64,000 nt of DNA, taken from Adiantum capillus-veneris (lineage: Eukaryota > Streptophyta > Polypodiopsida > Polypodiales > Pteridaceae). The position numbers and the translations under genes were made by a program. Below, piece after piece: positions 52,014-62,806 of this stretch; the stretch's first letter is position 1; each line of letters starts with the position of its first letter. Location of the stretch: NCBI GenBank assembly GCA_014529385.2, contig CM043960.1, positions 33,273,396 through 33,337,395 on the forward strand, written 5' to 3'. The notes below the pieces were generated by a model, which worked only from the letters and a program-made list of their open reading frames with translations, was not told where the DNA came from and did not search any database.

Positions 52014-52275
52014 CAAGAGTGCTGACTCTCGCTCAACTCTCCCAGTGGGTGGCAGGTCACTCATTGTAGTAAGCCCTCACTTCACTGATGCAATCACGTG
52101 CTAGTGATGACTGACTTGAGGTGTGAGGTGACCATTGAAGCAATTCATGGAGAATATGCTATAGTGACCATTGAAGCCAATGACAATGAGCACTTTTCGG
52201 GCTCAAAAAATACGTAAGGGGGTTTTGGGATGTATGCCCTTGTACAAATGGTGAAATATTTGATCCATGCAATGT

Positions 52276-52390
52276 ATTAGCTCTGATTTTCCTCACTTTC
52301 CTCTCTACTAACCCAAAACAGACTGTGCTTCATCCCCTTCCCCAATTCTCTTCTCCCCTCTCTTGCACACTCCGCATTAGCGCCCCACCA
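52276..52390 (+). repeat. 5' LTR of the copia element, truncated
   Basis: Matches the last roughly 110 bp of the 195-bp 3' LTR and ends GCGCCCCACCA. Sequence before about 52276 does not match the first part of the 3' LTR, so the left edge was lost or replaced. Confidence 0.8.
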
Positions 52391-52392
52391 AG

Positions 52393-52404
52393 TGGTATAA
52401 GAGC
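52393..52404 (+). other. Primer binding site (initiator tRNA-Met type)
   Basis: TGGTATAAGAGC, one change from TGGTATCAGAGC, two bases after the LTR end. Confidence 0.8.
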
Positions 52405-54460
52405 TATGGTGACGGTCTCTCAGCGGCAACAGAGCTCGAATGAAGCTCGGTGTTTTGTGACACCGGATCAAAGTGATTCGGGGCGGATCCGACACGGATC
52501 GGGCGAGATCGTAGATCTTGGCTTCTCTTGCGTGCGTAGCTCCTCTCGAGGAGAAGGGGAATCTTTGAGACAAGTCATGGCATCTCTGTAGAAATAATGA
52601 TTCTATAGAAACAGAAAAGAAAGCTTTGTCTTTTGCTTTGAAATTGAACTACAATGTTGGATTTTGGAAAAGCTTAAGGATTGTGAGTTTGGAAGCAAAA
52701 GGGGATTTTTTGGAGATCTATGTGTCTATACATGTGTGTCTATACAGAAATGGAAGCCGGAGATTTTTTTTTGCCTTTAAGTTAATCTTAGGCTTTTGAA
52801 AAGCTTGGAAGCCATTTCCTAACAAAGTAAAAGGCTTCAACATGGCAACAAATCAAGCAAGAAAGAAAGTGTGTGTGTGATGCACACACATACATTCTCA
52901 CGGGTCTTTGACAGTAAGCAAGTAAGCAGAGAAGTGAAGCCAATCTTTTTTTGAAGAAGAGTGTGTGCAAGGGTGTGTTCATACACTTCAGCAGAGTGTG
53001 AAGAGGCGATTCCAGAGATAGAGAGAGAGAAATAGCGAGCAAGTGAGAGGTAGAGATTGATTCTGCCTCTTTTGGTGCACGCGCACGCACATAGGCAAGC
53101 ATGTGCATGTATCGACGAGTAAGTCCGGACATCACCCACCATCAACCTGATTTTGTTGATTTTTTTGACGATTTTTCTCCCTTTTCTTGACTTTGGTTTT
53201 CGACGACCCAACATCGATTTCGGCATTTTTTCTCGGTGTCTCGAAATTCTTCTCTACAACATGAGCATTGATGGCTCCGCTTGGAGCATCGATTTTTGAC
53301 ACAGATCTACGGTTATTCAGCTAGCCACTCCCATCTAGCGGCGGGAGAGGACATCAACATCGGTGATTAGAGCCGTTTCAACATCGATTCTCACGTTTCG
53401 GCATCGGCTCGATATTACTCCCATTACATGCGGATTTTTGACATCCGACCCGACATTCGGTTTCATGTTGATGACATTTTCTCGCGATCGATAGTGTGCT
53501 TGCCACACGCACAGGTGAGTACCTCTACCATTGAGGAGTGACACTCGACATTGGCATCGAGCGCACTGATCTGCTCTACGACACAGTTTTCGGCTACAAC
53601 ACTTTTGGTGGCTATTCGAATAGCGTACTTTTTCTCGGTAGCAAAAATCCACACATAGCAACACCGACACGTAGGTTACAGGTTATAGGGGCACTTTTCA
53701 GCCCATTTGCACACAGATTCTTCAGGTTTCCAGACACAACATTTTTTCAAGCAAATTCAGCAGTCATTTTGACAGTAGTTCCTCTGCGGACAGACACATT
53801 GACAGATGCATTTTGCCGTGAGCACACCTACTGCTACTGAGCTTTTTTGAGAGCAGATATCCTCGCAGGGATCACTTTTACTGCATGCAATAGTTCTTGG
53901 CGCCTGTTTGAGCGCGGTTCACTGATGTACATTGAGTTGCAGACACTACCCACTATACTACGTCAAGAGCCATTTTTGGCTATTTTGGCAGTTTTTTTCC
54001 GACAGTCTCTGAGACTTGGACCGAAAGAGCTCTTTTTGAGACTATGGCTAGTCCATTTGTGTCTGCATTAGTGTTTGGAGGGTCGATAGCGTGAGGTTTT
54101 CTTTGAGGTGGCGTGTGCTTGAATGTTGAGAGTTTCCCACTTTCGGTATCCTCGCCATAGGAAATGTATCTGGACGGTTTTATATGCTTTTGGCGCGGAG
54201 TTGGCGATCACACTGGCAATGAAAGTATGAGTTTTTTGATGCCCAGTTAGTCTAGTTGGCACATTTATGCGTATTTTGAGTTGAGTTGTGACTCCTCATA
54301 CAAAGGAAAGTCTGTCGGATTTCCTTCCCGCGAGTCGTGACTTTCATTGTTGGCACTTTTTGACTCTATTTTGGTTGAGATTTTACTCTCGATACAAAGG
54401 TTACTCTACCCAAATTTTCGCATCTTCTCACCATAATTTGGCGCCTCTCAAACCCTCTTG
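52405..54460 (+). other. Long leader of the copia element without a recognised gene
   Basis: About 2 kb separate the primer site from gag, much more than in ordinary copia elements. Frames at 53538-53840 and on the minus strand at 52788-53226 have no recognisable domain. A purine run with AGAGATAGAGAGAGAG lies near 53015. The part from 53200 to 53480 has many GACATC/CATCG-type words. Confidence 0.6.
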
Positions 54461-54465
54461 TCAGG

Positions 54466-54969
54466 GATGCTTCTTCTTCAGAAAAGGACGATCATTTCAT
54501 TCGCAAGTTCGATGGCAACAACTCCACCATCATGTGGAAAGAGCACATGAAAGATGTTTTGACAAACAAAGGCCTATTAGAATCGTTGAAAGAGCGTGCA
54601 GAGTATGATGACTATACACAAGCTCAGTGGGAGCTTTTGGATACGAGAGCCATGGCTATGATACATCTACATCTAGCTGAGTCAGTGTTCTTCACTATCA
54701 TAGGGAAGACAACAACAAAGGAACTTTGGGATAGCTTATGTTCAGCATGGGAGAGCAAACGTGCATCCAACAAAGTTTTTCTCGTGAAAAAGCTTATGAA
54801 ACTCAACATGAAAGAAGGTAGCACAGTTTCTAGTCACTTAAATGAGTTCAACTTCTTGTTCAGTCAGTTGACATCTCAGGGCTTTAAGGAGTTTGATGGA
54901 CAAACTCAAGTCTATATTCTTGTTATGCTCTCTACCCAGTTTATGGGACATCTTTTGCACAGCCATTAG
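54466..54969 (+). pseudogene. gag: Copia gag (capsid region)
   Basis: The frame around the ATG at 54532 contains KFDGNNSTIMWKEHMKDVL, the usual start of a copia gag (UBN2 family), then a helical region with WELLDTRAMAMIHLHLAESV and VFLVKKLMKLNMKEGSTV. This protein forms the particle. Similarity begins before the ATG (DASSSEKDDHFIRK, from 54467), so the true start upstream has been lost or altered. The frame stops at 54967-54969. The zinc-knuckle part lies further on in another frame, so at least one frameshift has occurred. Confidence 0.8.
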
Positions 54970-55074
54970 CAATTCAACTCCAAATGGCAAGTTAGTGTTC
55001 AATGACGTCACAAATAAGTTGCTCACTAAAGAAATTTGATGTAAATCTCTCAACGGTGCTAGCCATGGAGATGC

Positions 55075-55890
55075 ATATATGGCCTACAATTCAACAAAGA
55101 AAAGAGGCCGTGATAAGAACAAATACAAAAGCAAAAGTAGAGAGCGAAATCCTTGTAGTCCTAGCATACACAGGAAATCAAGTAGATACCTCAGTGCCAG
55201 AAATGTCGAGTGTTACTATTGCCATAAGAAGGACCATTAAAAAAAGGATTGTTGCACTTTCTTAAGAGATCAAAAAAACATGCAAAAAGATAATTCTGAC
55301 AAAGGCAAAAGTACGATAAAGATTGAGGAGCTCAATGTGGTTGAGTCTCCCATACCTACCACTGTAATAGAGGATGCTCCTCCTCCAGTGATGAACATTA
55401 TGCCAACAGAGATTTATGTAGAGATGACAATAGATCCCTCAAATGTTCTCATTTTTACTTCACATCTCACTCCAGATGCTTTGGGTACGTAGGATGAGGG
55501 TTATGCGCAGAATTGGATTCTTGATTCTGGTGTAAGTTTTCATGTCACACCACATAGAGAGTGGTTTTCCACTTACGCATCCATGCAAGACATAGTCAAG
55601 CTTGGTGACTCCTATGAGCTTGACATTATTGGCATTGGTGACGTGAAACTTCAGATGCATAATGGCACTACTTTTGTGTTGCAGAATACGAGACATGTGC
55701 CCAAGCTTGCAAAGAGCTTTTTTTCTATAGGGCAATTGGATAATCTTGGTTACACTATACTTTTTGGTAATCGTTCTTGGTTGATCCGCAAGAACAACCT
55801 TGTCATGATGAAAGGTCGTAAAAATGGATCCATGTACTCTACGTTTGTTTCGAGTGTCGACGAACACTCTATCTATGTTGCTGAGTTGTA
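55075..55890 (+). pseudogene. Copia gag C-terminal zinc knuckle and protease, interrupted by stops
   Basis: In one frame a basic region (KKRGRDKNKYKSKSRER) leads into CYYCHKKDH-stop-KKDC, a CX2CX4HX4C knuckle with a TAA (55238-55240) replacing a residue inside it. After another stop (TAG at 55490-55492) the protease follows with NWILDSGVSFHVTPHREWF, where D-S-G is the active-site triplet, and VPKLAKSFFSIGQLDNLGY downstream. The order and motifs are standard for copia. The frame stops again at 55889-55891 just before the integrase zinc-binding region. The product is not functional as it stands. Confidence 0.8.
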
Positions 55891-56760
55891 GTCTATTGAG
55901 TTATGGCATAGTCGGCTAGTGCATATTAGCCAAAAAGGAATGAAAACACTTCAGTGTTTTGGCTACTTACCTGTGTTAGATTACATGGGCTTTCCATTGT
56001 GTGAGCATTGTCTACACGTCAGACATACTAGGTTGACATCTTTGCCATTGAATAAGACTCTAGGCGAACTGCTAGACTTAGTGCATAGTGATTTGTGTGG
56101 TCCAATGCCACATAAAACTCTAGGGGAGGCAAACTACTTTCTCACTTTCATAGATGATTCTACCAGAAAGATGTGGGTGTATCTCCTTAAGCGCAAGGAA
56201 GATGTCTTTTCTATGTTCCAGAAATTCCTCGCCATGGTTGAGAACAATTTTAGGAAAAAAGCTCAAAGCTTTTCGAATGGACAATGGTGGAGAATATGTC
56301 TCCACAGATTTGGATTTTTTCAATCAAAGAGGCATTCATTGTTAGTTTACTGCTCCATACACACCTGCATAAAATGGGATAGCTGAAAGAATGAATCACA
56401 CGATTCAAGAACGAGTTATCTCTATGATGTCTGTGGTGAAGCTTACTCCAGAGCTTTGGGAGGAAGCTGTCCTAACAACAATCCACATCATCAGCAGGTC
56501 ACCTAGTTCTCCTTTGAATTTCAAAATCACATAGGAATTATGGACTAAGAAAACACCAAGCTATGAGAATTTACGTGTATTTGGATGTGAGGTATATGCA
56601 CATGTGCCCAAAGAACTTCATTGCAAGATAGATCCCACGTCACACAAATGCATTTTTATCGGCTATGGTGCAAATGGAGAGATGGGCTATCGTCTCTGGC
56701 ACCCAGAATCCAACAAAGTCATTTGTAGCTCACATGTGATTTTCAATGAATAAAAAATGC
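55891..56760 (+). pseudogene. Copia integrase, frameshifted
   Basis: The GAG-pre-integrase zinc-binding part reads ELWHSRLVHISQKGMKTL with LCEHC further on (H-H-C-C). The core has LVHSDLCGPM (first Asp), RMDNGGEY (second Asp, after a one-base frameshift near 56255) and NGIAERMNHT (Glu), so all three DDE residues are still recognisable. Stops interrupt the reading just before the third motif and later. The C-terminal end (VFGCEVYAHVPKEL, KCIFIGYGANGEMGYRLWHP) is present up to about 56750. Confidence 0.82.
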
Positions 56761-56849
56761 ACAAGAAGCCCATAAAATAACTTGAGTATAGACGCGTTCG
56801 TTTTGAGGATGTAGCCTCCTAACCAACTCAGTGCTGCACCTAATCCTCA

Positions 56850-57230
56850 AGTGCAAGATACTATTGTTGCGGAGAGAGAGGAGTCCAAAAATCAGGCACT
56901 AAGACGCTCTGTAAGAGTATCATGTACGCCCGAGCGGTTTGAGCCGGGTGTACACCACATTTTGGTCACTCACGGTGGAGAGCCAACTTGCTACAACAAA
57001 GATATACAAATGGACTATAGTGTTAAGTGGGAGTAGGCAATGCAATCATAATACAATTCGATTGTGGCTAATGAGACGTGGGATTTTGTTGAATTACCAA
57101 AAGGAAAAAATGCTTTACCTTGCAAGTGGGTGTACAAGAATAAGTATACAACGGAAGATCCCGAGCCTAGGTACAAGGCTCGTCTATTACACATTGCATA
57201 GAACTTAAGCATGTAGGATGAAGCCTAGGC
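56850..57230 (+). pseudogene. Copia reverse transcriptase N-terminal stub; most of RT and RNase H deleted
   Basis: A short spacer (RRSVRVSCTPERF) is followed by EPTCYNKDIQMDYSVKWE, stop, then AMQS, stop, YNSIVANETWDFVELPKG and ALPCKWVYKNKY, matching the very start of copia RT (the SKWxxAMxxE and NxTWxLVxLP segments). About 30 residues later the reading is lost, and the 3' LTR follows within 110 bp. The YVDD motif, thumb and RNase H are absent, a deletion of roughly 2 kb compared with complete elements. Confidence 0.8.
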
Positions 57231-57305
57231 AATGCTTCATCAGGCTTTATATAGACTAACTATATTGATGTCAATATTGGCCACCGTGACCTTCAAGTGG
57301 GAGGT

Positions 57306-57500
57306 TGTTGAGATGTAGGCCAAGTGGCCGTGGGAAACCACCCTTACTCATTTTCTTTCCTAATCAATATAGAGAGAGAAAGTGAGAGAGTTGACTACTC
57401 TCACACTTTCCTCTCCACTAACCCAAAACAAACTGTGCTTCATCCCCTTCCCCAATTCTCTTCTCCCCTCTCTTGCACACTCCGCATTAGCGTCCCATCA
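57306..57500 (+). repeat. 3' LTR of the copia element, 195 bp
   Basis: Starts TGTTGAGATGTAGGCC after a purine-rich stretch and ends GCGTCCCATCA. Its last roughly 110 bp match the left LTR closely. Immediately after it, gypsy sequence of the opposite strand begins. Confidence 0.82.
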
Positions 57501-57539
57501 GAGAGGAAATAATCTCTCAATATGGGATAGTGGGGATCT

Positions 57540-58080
57540 GATGTGATATGAGTATGCAATGCCTTGATGTGTTCCTCCATCACTTGTTAGGGAGTAAACC
57601 CTCGTCAGAGAAGATTACACACCCATAGCTTCTTCTCCTTAGAGACCCAAGGAGAGAATAACACTTGGGACCCTTCACCATGACAAACCAAATCCTCTTT
57701 ATCAGTGTGATAGGGATTAATGTATGATATCATACCAAGGCTATGGTCACGATGTAGACGATTGATAGTTGATTACTATCCACTTTTAAGGTCAATCCTA
57801 CTGAAGTAGGTAGAGCCTTGTAGCTTATCAAACAGACCTTCTACCCGAGGCACGAGAAATTTTTTTTTGATAGTGATATGGTTTAGTGCTCAATAGTCCA
57901 CACACATATGGTGTATACCATCTTTCTTTTGCACTAAAAGGATTGGAGAACAAAAGGGAGAGGAGCTAGGCCTCACCATCCCTTTGTCTACCAATTCATG
58001 TACTTGCCTCATGATCTCCTCTTGTTGAGAATGAGAAACTCGATAAGGAGGCTTGTTAGGCGGTGAGCTTGTTGGAAGGA
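57540..58080 (-). pseudogene. Gypsy reverse transcriptase, N-terminal part with deletion and stops
   Basis: On the minus strand the text includes PPYRVSHSQQEEIMRQVHEL, VDKGMVRPSSSPFCSPILLV, QKKDG, then MCVDY followed by a stop (57892-57890) and ALNHITIKK, LFDKLQGSTYF and SRIDLKSG. These are the fingers region and motif A (the S-x-I-D-L-K-S-G-Y element) of a gypsy RT. After it, coding content jumps to EEHIKALHTH near 57560, a segment that normally lies after the YxDD motif, so the catalytic block is deleted. Confidence 0.75.
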
Positions 58081-58105
58081 GCTTAATGTGATGGCCATCG
58101 TCCCC

Positions 58106-58900
58106 TCATTTTGGAGGTAAGTCCATAGAGATACCATCGATGAAGACACCTTGGAATCCTTTTAGAAAATTAGACAAGTCTAACTCTTCTTGATTCCTAC
58201 CATTTATATTTGATGAAACATTAGGATCTTTTAAGGACTCCTTAACAAAAATCATGTACTCAGAAACTGAGCTCTTCATTGATTTATCAAAAGCAAGAGG
58301 ATTTACAAGTGGTATAGTACAAACACACTCACTAGAATCTATATGCATGTTCTTTCCCCTGTAGGTGAAGTAGACTCTCCTTTTAGGGAACTTCATTTTG
58401 GTAGCCATGCAATCAAACCATGGCGCCCCTAGGATAGCATCCTCATGGTGAAGAGGAAAGATGGAAAATTCTTCTTTGTCGACATAGCTTTGGACATGAA
58501 TCCTCAACTTCCCAATCAAGGGAGTAACGGAGGCTCGTTGTCATTTGAAAGCTATGTCAGCCGTTACAATATCTCCCATTTCGAAATCTTGAATGCCGAA
58601 CTTGGTGGCCAACTCCGTTGACATGAAGTTGTGAGTAGAGCCAGGGTCAAACAAGATGAAGGCATCATGCTCCCTTACCTTTCCCCAAGCATAGGAGAGA
58701 GATGGTCCTTTGCAATGAGTATACTCTTTTGGAGCTTTGATGTTGGAAGCCCTAGGAGTCTCATTGCGAGCATTTTTCTTGGAGCAAGAGCAATAGCCAT
58801 GCCCTTGCTCCCCACACTTAAAACACTTATGGTCCTTGCAAAAAGCTTCAAGCTCTTGAGGAGAGAGTTTGTTTTTGCCTTTGTAAACTCCCTTCTCCTT
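58106..58900 (-). pseudogene. Gypsy nucleocapsid knuckle and aspartic protease
   Basis: The CX2CX4HX4C knuckle CFKCGEQGHGYCSC lies at 58825-58784. It is followed by CKGPSLSYAWGKV and the protease active site LFDPGSTHNFMS (58660-58620), with D-P-G in place of the common D-S-G or D-T-G. After a TGA near 58540 the 138-residue frame 58519-58106 continues with VDKEEFSIFPLHHEDAILGA and PWFDCMATKM, the later half of the protease, and a linker ending in NFLKGFQGVFIDGIS before RT. The sequence is recognisable as the RVP_2-type protease but is split by stops. Confidence 0.78.
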
Positions 58901-59194
58901 GGATCAATTGTTGTTTTTGTTGTTGTTGGAAGTGCCTTGGGAAGAATTTTGGGCATTGGTTTTTCCCTTTGCATCATTTTTGTCTTTGTTTTCCATGGGC
59001 TTGACATTCCGTCTAGCCCCTTGTTGGAAATTGATGTGTGAAGCAATTATGGTGTGATCGATTACTTCAGTGATAGAACCAGGCCGTTGAGAGTTGACGT
59101 ATTTTGCCATCTGTTCAGGTAATCTCGCTCAGAATTGTTGCTTTTGCTCAGCAAAGTCTATCTTTTGGAAGACAGTAACCTTGAGATGTAAACC

Positions 59195-60082
59195 TCAAAA
59201 CTTGTCTACATATTTACTGATAGACTCATGAGAGAGAAGCTTCAAACTGCACCATTCGATGAGCACTTTGTCCTTTGCATCGCTTGCAAGGAATTGCTTC
59301 ATGATGGAAACTCGTAAAGTTTTCCATGTCTTTGGGGCTTCGTTGTTTCCACGAAGGCTAGCCCACCATTGACAAGCCAATTTTTGGAAGTGCATAGCTA
59401 CATAGTGTAGCTTGGAGGACTCCGTGAAGCCCTCATTTCCAAATTTTCCTCCCTCTTTGAACTTCTTCAACTTTTGTGACCTTTGCCATGCAGGGTATGT
59501 TTTGCGATGTCCTCCTCTCTTGTATTCTCTAGGAGAATAGCCATAGCTTTCATCAGAAGAGGAGGAAGGTGAAGAAGAAGGAGAAGAGGGTGACCTCTTT
59601 CTTACCCTTTTCTTCTTTTGTTTCCTCTCTTCCCTTTCGGAGTGATGAGGAGAAGGACTGTGTGTTGATCTTTTCCTCTTGGGAGGAGTTGGCGATCGTT
59701 TAGACCACCGTCTTCGTGGAGCCACATCTTCAGAGGAACTTAAAGTTTCATTGATTTCTTGCTCTTTGGATTCCTCCTCTCATATGGAAGAGAGTCTTCT
59801 TTTGGGGGTCTCTTCAAGAGGCCTCCTAAGCTCTCTCCCCTCTTGGAGAGGAAGGGAAATCCAATAAGCGCGAAGTTGTTAACTTTGGCTTGCAAAGCAG
59901 GGTTGCCACCCGGTTGCCATAGCTTGATGCAACCTAGTAACGAGATAATTGACAAACATGGAGGCATCATCATTAGCACCTTCATGTGCAAAATCAAAGC
60001 TATCAATATTCATTCTACTCTCTTGGTTATTGTCAGCCATGGTAACAAAATTTGTGTACTTACTTAGTGTATGCTTTAGCAA
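59195..60082 (-). pseudogene. gag: Gypsy gag with a serine/arginine-rich segment
   Basis: An N-terminal stretch (60082-59879, with MADNNQESRMNIDSFDF and ASMFVNYLVTRLHQAM) is followed after frameshifts by a 176-aa frame (59725-59195). That frame begins with a striking basic/serine block (KRSPTPPKRKRSTHSP, KKKRVRKRSPSSPSSSPS) and then has the capsid part KLHYVAMHFQKLACQWWASL and WKTLRVSIMKQFLA, matching the retrotransposon gag family. Gag ends before the zinc knuckle at 58.8 kb, with stops in between. The SR-like block may bind RNA or be phosphorylated in the host. Confidence 0.75.
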
Positions 60083-60438
60083 TTCAAAACGTTAGTTGCC
60101 ACTCCTCTTAGCCTTTGAAAATCAACTCTTAAGTATCTACACCCACGACTCAAAGTGGTTAATTATAGAGAGTAGTGGAGTGGGTCTAATATTCAGAATT
60201 GCCAAGGGCTAGCTCCTTTTGGACTTCTTATGGCTCAACAATGGTAAATCCATAGGCAAGTCTAAAAAGACCCCATTATTAAGTCCAGCTCCCGAGGTGT
60301 GCACCATATCTCACATAGTGTGCTCAACAAAACCAATAATATATCCTAGTTTCACTTACCCTAATATAATTAACAAAATCAACCATTTATAGGCTACTTA
60401 AGGATCTCTCTTCTTAAGCAAGAAAAGAGACACTAAAT

Positions 60439-60450
60439 GCTCTCATACCA
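60439..60450 (-). other. Primer binding site (initiator tRNA-Met type), minus strand
   Basis: The reverse complement reads TGGTATGAGAGC, one change from the common site, directly after an LTR end reading CCATTACA and one further T. Confidence 0.75.
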
Positions 60451-60451
60451 A

Positions 60452-60757
60452 TGTAATGGAATTGGCCTATTAACTTTTGAGAGCAGCAAAAATTAGATAA
60501 GTACTTTTATGAAATCACTTTGTGAGCATAGCGTGTGAACTTAATTGATGGTAGCAACATAAACATAGCATTTGATTAACTTGGCATGAATAATACTTTT
60601 GCAAGAGAGAGAGTTTATAGAACATGACAACAGTTGAGAACCGGATATGTGGAGCCGGCGGTCCCCCCTCAAATAGGTATTTGTATCATAGTTTCTCCCA
60701 TCAAGAGAGACTTGTTACAATACAATCTTTGTGTTCCTTGTGACCTAGGGGATGCAA
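60452..60757 (-). repeat. 5' LTR (inner part) of the minus-strand gypsy element
   Basis: Ends (on the minus strand) CCAATTCCATTACA before the primer site. The outer part matches the fragment at 915-1152 in inverse orientation. The LTR beginning further out was not found; sequence beyond about 60760 does not match the left fragment. Confidence 0.7.
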
Positions 60758-61132
60758 TGAAGATGGAAAGATTCATGCATTAGGAGCATAACATAAACTT
60801 TGTGGAAAGCATTAACTATCCCAAGCCTCAGTCCGAAGACCTCAAACACCTTCGAAGGTGGAGAGCGCTAGCAGGGAATGAGGGTAGGGAAGAGGAAGAA
60901 GAAACATTTCATAGGAGAAAGAATTAGCTCCTCACTTATCATTACTCTTCTTGCTAGAATACATAATAGCATTGTAGTGAAGATGGAGAAGATGGCAAGC
61001 GTAAGCATTGAAGCATGTCTCTTGGTTGAATTTGCATGCCATAGCCAAGAGTGTTGGTGTAGGCTCTCAACCTCTCTACTTGCTTAGAGAAGGAGAGGGG
61101 GCTCTTGCACTTTGCACATGCACATGCACAAT

Positions 61133-61134
<2 letters not shown>

Positions 61135-61173
<39 letters not shown>
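61135..61173 (+). repeat. (TG)n microsatellite
   Basis: About 19 TG units. Confidence 0.95.
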
Positions 61174-61175
<2 letters not shown>

Positions 61176-61589
61176 TTGGAGAGTATACCCCCCAATCATG
61201 CCCCTAGCTTCCTTGATCAACCCCCCTTGTAGCTCATGCTTGAAGCTCATTGGACCCCTCTAGGCCTAGCCAATCACAAGCAGGAGGCATTACAAGCAAC
61301 AAGGGTAGTCTTGGGACAAGTGTCCCCCTTTCCCCTTTAAGAGAGAGGACTTGATAAATGTAAACAATTAATTAAAGCTACTAATTTATCATTGGACCCC
61401 TTGGGTGGCCAACCAATAGGCTTTTGGCACACCATGAGGGCAACATGAGGAGTCACTTGACAAGTGTCCCTTTCGATTTATTTGTACCAAGCTTGCCTTG
61501 TGTGAGGGTGTGTGTGTTCTTTCTCTAGCCCCCTCTTGTAGGGCTCGCCTCCTCCTTGTAGGGATAGTGATTGACTTTTGCACACCTTA

Positions 61590-61760
61590 CCTCAAGCACC
61601 TTAGTCAGCAACAAGCATGGTAAAGCACCTCAAGCTTGGATGGTGTTCTCACAAGAACCTCAAGCTCCCTAGTCGGCAAGCACGACAAGCACCTTAAGCA
61701 CCTTAGTCAGCAAGCATGACAAGCACCTCAAGCACCTTAAGCTTGGGCTCGGTTCCCACC
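61590..61760 (+). repeat. Short degenerate tandem repeats, CAAGCACCTTAG-type
   Basis: The words CTCAAGCACCTTAGTCAGCA, CAAGCACCTTAAGCACCTTA and CAAGCACCTCAAGCACC follow each other with small changes, with a unit of roughly 10-40 bp. Confidence 0.65.
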
Positions 61761-62167
61761 TCAAGCACAGCCCTAGCTTACCTAAGGTCAAAGGAATTTT
61801 AACACTAACATTGGAGGTCTTCAATGAATCCAACCCTAAGTTCTTTAAGCTCCATTGATTAGCCTTGCTCTTTGATAGACCATCTCTCATTTGGGCCCCT
61901 TTACCATTGGCCCCGTGTTGAGATAGATCTATAAGCACATGTCTATATCCTAACCCTTGTTCCCATTTATTCTCCCACATTAAATGATCAGTTTAATATG
62001 AAAACATTATTTGGGTTGGTTAGATATTATATTTTATGACATGTTCCCTTCCTCACCTTCACAATAATCACCCACCTTATTTACTACTAGTACAGGCTCT
62101 GCTTTGGTTTTCTCTGGTTGATTTGTTTCGATGTTTTTATCTACAAACATATCTTTTGAATGGATCT

Positions 62168-62806
62168 TCAACCCCATTTTTTCCAATTTTTGCTCATTTG
62201 TTTCCACAAATGTGGTTTAATTTTTAGAAGTTCAACGACAGTAATGGTGCATCTTATAGGAGAAGACATCAAATCATGTAAGCTCTTTGTATTCGTCATC
62301 TGTGGAATCAGATTCCATTGAGATGGTATGATTCTCACTTCATATTTTGACTTGTGTTCCTCTATAAAGGATGGTAAAGTCCTTATGGTTGTTGGTTTAC
62401 TCTCCATAGATACTTTTGTCCCTACATCCCTATATAATGATTGAATATCCCTCGAATAGATCTCATTATCCATGTTGACCTCAAGGATTGGTGCTAGTAG
62501 CAACGTGGCACTTTCGTCCTTTTTTCTTTTTATTGTCTCCCATAGTGATTGTGGCCACCGCTCGTCCACTTCAAGAATTGGAGGCACCTCAAGCGATTTG
62601 GCCTCATCTGTTGTGTTTGCAGCAATCCTCGTATCCAAGGATCCTTCTTTTTCCACTATTGATGGTTTGATCATGTTGTCCAAAGTCTTAGCGCATTGTT
62701 TGAGAAGGTGGTCCCATACAATCATCACAGAACCATGGATTTTGATTTGTTCTGCCGTGTTGTTTTCCTCAAGTGCACTTGTTTTTACCTTTTTTGGCAC
62801 ATGCAC
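62168..62806 (-). pseudogene. Hypothetical frame (212 aa) downstream of a gypsy gag-like remnant
   Basis: A 212-residue minus-strand frame with a charged, hydrophilic composition (KRKKDESATLLLAPILEV, SLEVPPILEVDERWPQSLW). It lies just downstream, in the same direction, of the gag/nucleocapsid remnant at 63156-63729. It has two similar acidic phrases (PPILEV and APILEV) about 50 residues apart. No catalytic motif is seen. It may be the linker between nucleocapsid and protease of that element; its openness is unusual for a decayed copy. Confidence 0.3.

Larger units (their letters stand above)
52276..57500 (+). mobile_element. Ty1/copia LTR retrotransposon with internal deletion
   Basis: A direct repeat beginning ACTTTCCTCTC and including TGTGCTTCATCCCCTTCCC, CTCTTGCACACTCCGCATTA and a CCCA(C/T)CA end occurs at 52287-52390 and 57402-57500. 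The left copy is followed by the primer site TGGTATAAGAGC. The order gag, protease, integrase, then the start of RT is the copia order. RT is cut after about the first 30 residues and RNase H is absent, so the element could only move with help. A purine-rich GTGGGAGGTTG precedes the 3' LTR start at 57306. The left LTR lacks its 5' part. Confidence 0.85.
57501..60757 (-). mobile_element. Ty3/gypsy retrotransposon on the minus strand, truncated in RT next to the copia LTR
   Basis: Read from right to left: part of an LTR (60757-60452), a primer site (60450-60439, TGGTATGAGAGC), gag (60082-59195), zinc knuckle and protease (58900-58550), a protease-RT linker (58519-58106) and the first part of RT (58080-57560). 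It ends exactly where the copia 3' LTR ends. Its missing 3' half was not found beyond the copia element. The DPGSTHN-type protease and initiator-Met primer site differ from the Tat-like element at 12.8-23.3 kb, so this is another gypsy lineage. Confidence 0.8.
60760..62160. other. Interval without a recognised gene
   Basis: Contains a TG tract at 61135-61173 and, at about 61590-61760, repeated words of the type CAAGCACCT(C/T)AAGCACCTTA and AGTCAGCAAGCA(T/C)GACAAG. The frames here have no recognisable content. Part of it may belong to the LTR of the neighbouring gypsy element. Confidence 0.5.
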
